NCBI RefSeq assembly: GCF_037890695.1
Contig: NZ_CP149571.1
Span: 4,184,001-4,248,000, forward strand
Source of the DNA: Aeromonas jandaei
GTDB taxonomy: Bacteria; Pseudomonadota; Gammaproteobacteria; Enterobacterales; Aeromonadaceae
Direction of reading: 5' to 3'
DNA length: 64,000 nucleotides
Shown: one piece after another, positions 61,260-64,000 of the stretch
How positions within the stretch are numbered: the stretch's first letter is position 1
Layout of the letters: each line of letters opens with the position of its first letter
The notes under the pieces: generated by a model
The model's database searches: none
The model's input: only the letters and a program-made list of their open reading frames with translations
Told to the model about the DNA's origin: nothing
Program-made: the position numbers and the translations under genes

Positions 61260-61920
61260 GAGCCAACTCCGCACGCATCTGATCGATCACCGCTTTGTAA
61301 TCGGGCTTGCCGAAGATGGCAGAGCCGGCGACGAACATGTCGGCACCCGCTTCGGCGATTTCACGGATATTGTCGACCTTGACCCCGCCATCGATCTCGA
61401 GGCGAATGTCGCGGCCGCTCTCGTCGATCAGGCGACGAACCTGACGCAGCTTGTCGAGGGTGCCGGGGATGAAGCTTTGGCCACCGAAGCCCGGGTTGAC
61501 CGACATCAGCAGGATCACGTCCAGCTTGTCCATCACATACTCGAGGCAGGAGAGCGAGGTAGCCGGATTGAGCACCAGACCCGCCTGGCAGCCCATCTCC
61601 TTGATCAGGCCCAGAGAACGGTCGACGTGGTCAGACGCCTCCGGATGGAAGGTGATAAGGGAAGCACCCGCCTTGGCAAAATCGGGAATGATGCGATCCA
61701 CCGGCTTGACCATCAGATGCACGTCGATGGGGGCCTCGATACCAAAGTCACGCAGAGCCTGACAGACCATGGGGCCAATGGTCAGGTTGGGGACATAGTG
61801 GTTATCCATCACGTCGAAGTGAACCACGTCGGCACCGGCAGCCAGTACCTTGGCTACGTCGTCACCCAGACGGGCAAAATCGGCAGAGAGGATCGAGGGG
61901 GCAATCAGAAAGTCTTTCAT
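61246..61920 (-). CDS. rpe: Ribulose-phosphate 3-epimerase
   Basis: A 224-residue TIM-barrel enzyme interconverting ribulose 5-phosphate and xylulose 5-phosphate. Intact motifs are [37 protein letters not shown]-type segment ([10 protein letters not shown]), and [14 protein letters not shown] with EIDGGVK. The start at ATG 61920 gives MKDFLIAPS as in E. coli; ATG codons at 61926 and 61929 just upstream are alternatives. Its end overlaps gph by 14 bases, so the two should be translationally coupled. Confidence 0.96.
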   Translation of the reverse strand: MKDFLIAPSILSADFARLGDDVAKVLAAGADVVHFDVMDNHYVPNLTIGPMVCQALRDFGIEAPIDVHLMVKPVDRIIPDFAKAGASLITFHPEASDHVDRSLGLIKEMGCQAGLVLNPATSLSCLEYVMDKLDVILLMSVNPGFGGQSFIPGTLDKLRQVRRLIDESGRDIRLEIDGGVKVDNIREIAEAGADMFVAGSAIFGKPDYKAVIDQMRAELAHVKR

Positions 61921-62050
61921 CAGCATCATCCATTGGCAGCCAGGGAGAAAAAGCGGCGCAATTTTAACGTAAATGGCGGGCGAAAACGACTCGAAAGCGG
62001 GAGAAATGGGGCAATCCCCTACCCTGCTTCCATTCAGGTCGGCTCGCCAA

Positions 62051-62076
62051 ACAAAAACGGCCCCCGAAGGTGCCGT
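62051..62076 (-). terminator. Intrinsic terminator after dam
   Basis: On the minus strand an 8-bp stem with one mismatch (ACGGCACC/GGGGCCGT) and a TTCG loop is followed by TTTTGTTT. It lies 8 bases past the dam stop. Confidence 0.85.
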
Positions 62077-62083
62077 CTTGTTG

Positions 62084-62956
62084 CTAGCTCAGCGGCAACA
62101 GCTCGCTGTCGCTGGGATAGTAGCCCTGCTCCGGTTCGATTCCGGGCGGATAGAGCGCCAGCAATTCGGCCACCTTGTTGCGGGTGCCCCCATTGCGGCT
62201 GATGGTGCGTTTAACCAGGATCTCGTCGAGACGGGCGCCGCGATAGAGCTCGCGGGTCAGTTCGATGTCGTGATTGCTGATGAGTACCGGCACCCCCTTG
62301 TGGGCTGCGGTGTGCCGCGCCAGACGGGCAAGTACCGCCTGATCGTCCAGCGTAAAGCCGCCGGCTGCATAGGTGGTGAAGCTCGCCGTGGTAGAGAGCG
62401 GCGCATAGGGAGGATCGCAGTAGATAACCCAATCCTCTTCGGCCCGCTTGATGGCATCGGCGTAGCTTTCGCAAATAAAAGTCGCTTTCTGCGCCTTCTC
62501 GGCAAAGGCCCACAGCTCCTTCTCCGGGAAGTAGGGCTTTTTGTAGGAACCGAACGGGACGTTGAATCCCCCCTTCTTGTTATAACGGCACAGGCCATTG
62601 AAGCCGTGGCGGTTGAGGAAGAGGAACAGCAGGGAGCGCTCGAAGCTGGTATCGGTCTGGTTGAACTGGGTACGCAGCCGGTAGTATGCAGCCTTGTGGT
62701 TATGTTCGGCCACAAACAGCTTGCGCGCTTCGTCGATGAAGTGATCCGGTGTCTCTTTGAGATGGTTATAGAGGGCGATCAGATCCGGATTGATGTCATT
62801 GAGCACATAGGCGTCGTAGTCGGTATTGAGGAAGACAGAACCGGCCCCGACGAAAGGCTCCAGCAACACACGCCCGGCTGGCAAACGCTCGGCGATCTCT
62901 TCAACCAGGGAGTATTTTCCCCCGGCCCATTTTAAAAAAGCGCGTGTTTTTTTCAT
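62084..62956 (-). CDS. dam: DNA adenine methylase Dam (GATC)
   Basis: A 290-residue N6-adenine methyltransferase of the alpha group that methylates GATC, guiding mismatch repair, replication timing and gene control. The SAM motif is [13 protein letters not shown] near the N terminus with [10 protein letters not shown] (33-42), and the catalytic DPPY is at 181-184. E. coli Dam is 278 residues; the extra length is at the C terminus. It lies 70 bases after damX, and a terminator follows, so rpe may have its own promoter. Confidence 0.96.
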   Translation of the reverse strand: MKKTRAFLKWAGGKYSLVEEIAERLPAGRVLLEPFVGAGSVFLNTDYDAYVLNDINPDLIALYNHLKETPDHFIDEARKLFVAEHNHKAAYYRLRTQFNQTDTSFERSLLFLFLNRHGFNGLCRYNKKGGFNVPFGSYKKPYFPEKELWAFAEKAQKATFICESYADAIKRAEEDWVIYCDPPYAPLSTTASFTTYAAGGFTLDDQAVLARLARHTAAHKGVPVLISNHDIELTRELYRGARLDEILVKRTISRNGGTRNKVAELLALYPPGIEPEQGYYPSDSELLPLS

Positions 62957-63026
62957 GGAAATCCGGTGTGTAAGAAGGCAAGACCCAAAAAGGGGGTCGA
63001 TTCTACCCCCTTATCCGGTATCAAGG

Positions 63027-64000
63027 CTATTGCTTCAGCTCTTTTTGTACCTGTGCAAACGACTTGGGCCAGGGCTGCCCTTTAAGCAGCTCGGGGGAGA
63101 GTTTGCGAATGGCGCTTTTGGCCTGGCTCAGACCGGCGTAATCCCCCTGCAGAACCACATACCAGGGGCTACCGCGGAACTTGGTCTGATAGACCCACAC
63201 CTTGCCCGCCAAACCATGCTCGGCAACAAACTGATCAACCGCTTTGGTGTTGCTCGCCCCCATCAACTGGATGCTGTAGTGGTTGCGCGGCTTTTTAGTG
63301 AGAGTCGCCACGGGCGTGAGCTCCACCTTGGGCGCTGGCGCGGCAGCCGGTTCGCTGCGGGTAGTTGCCGCAGGCGTAGCGGTTTTGCTCGTTGTGGTAA
63401 CCGGCGCACTGGTCGCTGCCTTGGCAGTGGTCGTGGCCGTGCCAGTCGCGGCAGCACCACTCGTCACCGCCTGGCCTTTGCCGGTCAGCTCGTCAACCAC
63501 ATCGGTCGGCAATGCACCGCTCACCTTGGGCTCGCTCATCAGCTTTTGCACCACCTCGTCGGAGATCACCACCCGGCGCCCCTCGTAGTTGGTGGATTCG
63601 GTCGTGACAGTATCGCTGTCGACCGACTTGGGCAGCACCTTGGCCTCCGGTTGCCAATCCTTCACTACGCCAGTAGCACTGCTTGCATCGCCGCTGCCAT
63701 TATCCTGCGCAGCCTGCTGGCTGCTATTGCCACTGCCGACGGTAAGGGGATCGCCGCCTGAAACCGGGATGGGCAAGGGGGTTGTCTGAGCCGGGTCTTG
63801 CATGGCAGGTTTGCTGTCGCTGCTAAACAGCGCAGGCAGCAGATAGCTCATCGCCAGCAGACCACCAGCCACCACCGCGATGACGGTGGCAATCTTCTTG
63901 ACGGGCAACTCGGCCTGACGCTTCTTGGGCCTTCTGTCGGTCATGATATCCTCCAGTAACTGCATGATGGTGGACGGATGTCCATTCGCCGTAGTCAGGA
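63027..64000 (-). CDS. damX: DamX, SPOR-domain cell division protein, 3' part
   Basis: The C-terminal portion of a DamX-like protein. From the right edge it reads LTTANGHPSTIMQLLEDIM, then a basic stretch, one membrane helix (VKKIATVIAVVAGGLLAMSYLLPALF), a long Ala/Thr/Pro/Ser-rich periplasmic linker, and a C-terminal SPOR domain (HYSIQLMGASN onward, last ~85 residues) that binds denuded peptidoglycan at the septum. The frame stays open to the window edge, so I treat it as partial: the residues before the helix look like the end of an AAA-type domain found in longer DamX proteins. If translation instead starts at ATG 63944, which has GGAGG upstream, it would be a complete 305-residue protein. 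Confidence 0.8.
   Translation of the reverse strand, partial: LTTANGHPSTIMQLLEDIMTDRRPKKRQAELPVKKIATVIAVVAGGLLAMSYLLPALFSSDSKPAMQDPAQTTPLPIPVSGGDPLTVGSGNSSQQAAQDNGSGDASSATGVVKDWQPEAKVLPKSVDSDTVTTESTNYEGRRVVISDEVVQKLMSEPKVSGALPTDVVDELTGKGQAVTSGAAATGTATTTAKAATSAPVTTTSKTATPAATTRSEPAAAPAPKVELTPVATLTKKPRNHYSIQLMGASNTKAVDQFVAEHGLAGKVWVYQTKFRGSPWYVVLQGDYAGLSQAKSAIRKLSPELLKGQPWPKSFAQVQKELKQ

Overview
The window is about 60% G+C and reads as a contiguous core-chromosome segment of a gammaproteobacterium, most likely Aeromonas. The support is gene order and family resemblance judged by eye: a kdsA-sirB1-sirB2-prmC-prfA-hemA block divergent from lolB-ispE-prs, then pth-ychF; a damX-dam-rpe-gph-trpS block; an astC-astA-astD set next to pabA; an E. 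coli-like ydcSTUV-patD operon; and grcA near ung. No prophage, insertion sequence, CRISPR array or defence island was seen.

Layout. 1-9.6 kb: start of an MFS exporter gene, sohB, yciK, three transport/regulator genes, a MalY/PatB C-S lyase, an orphan TAXI-type binding protein and a divergent purA. 9.8-16 kb: secreted PEBP protein, AraC regulator, a lipoprotein GH63 glycosidase, hemerythrin, ung and a periplasmic binding protein. 16.2-18.2 kb: grcA behind a textbook class II FNR promoter, then dctA. 18.5-30.8 kb: the housekeeping block (KDO synthesis, release factor 1 and its methylase, heme, lipoprotein sorting, isoprenoid, PRPP, peptidyl-tRNA hydrolase, YchF), with a tRNA-Gln gene one base after ispE. 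30.9-37.4 kb: polyamine-type ABC importer with aminobutyraldehyde dehydrogenase and a LysR regulator. 37.9-38.9 kb: an eight-gene tRNA operon (3 Met, 4 Gln, 1 Leu) with visible internal duplication. 39-45.1 kb: an SLC13 permease and a nucleoside salvage group (pnuC, nucleoside phosphorylase, YeiL-like regulator, ac4C hydrolase yqfB), then a hydrolase and a small membrane protein. 45.3-53.4 kb: GH13 glucosidase, pyruvate:flavodoxin oxidoreductase nifJ, a DHA2 exporter, a HAD phosphatase and a small hypothetical. 53.6-64 kb: the arginine succinyltransferase genes with a DUF1338 enzyme, pabA, trpS, a frameshifted gph, rpe, dam and the 3' part of damX.

Physiology: the set fits a facultative anaerobe that ferments (GrcA, NifJ, FNR control), uses C4-dicarboxylates, and recycles amino acids, polyamines and nucleosides. 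No clearly new system was found. The observations most worth following are the single-base frameshift in gph, the divergent PurA paralogue, the nucleoside salvage cluster with an ac4C hydrolase, the tRNA gene abutting ispE, the expanded tRNA array, and hairpins in every ast spacer.
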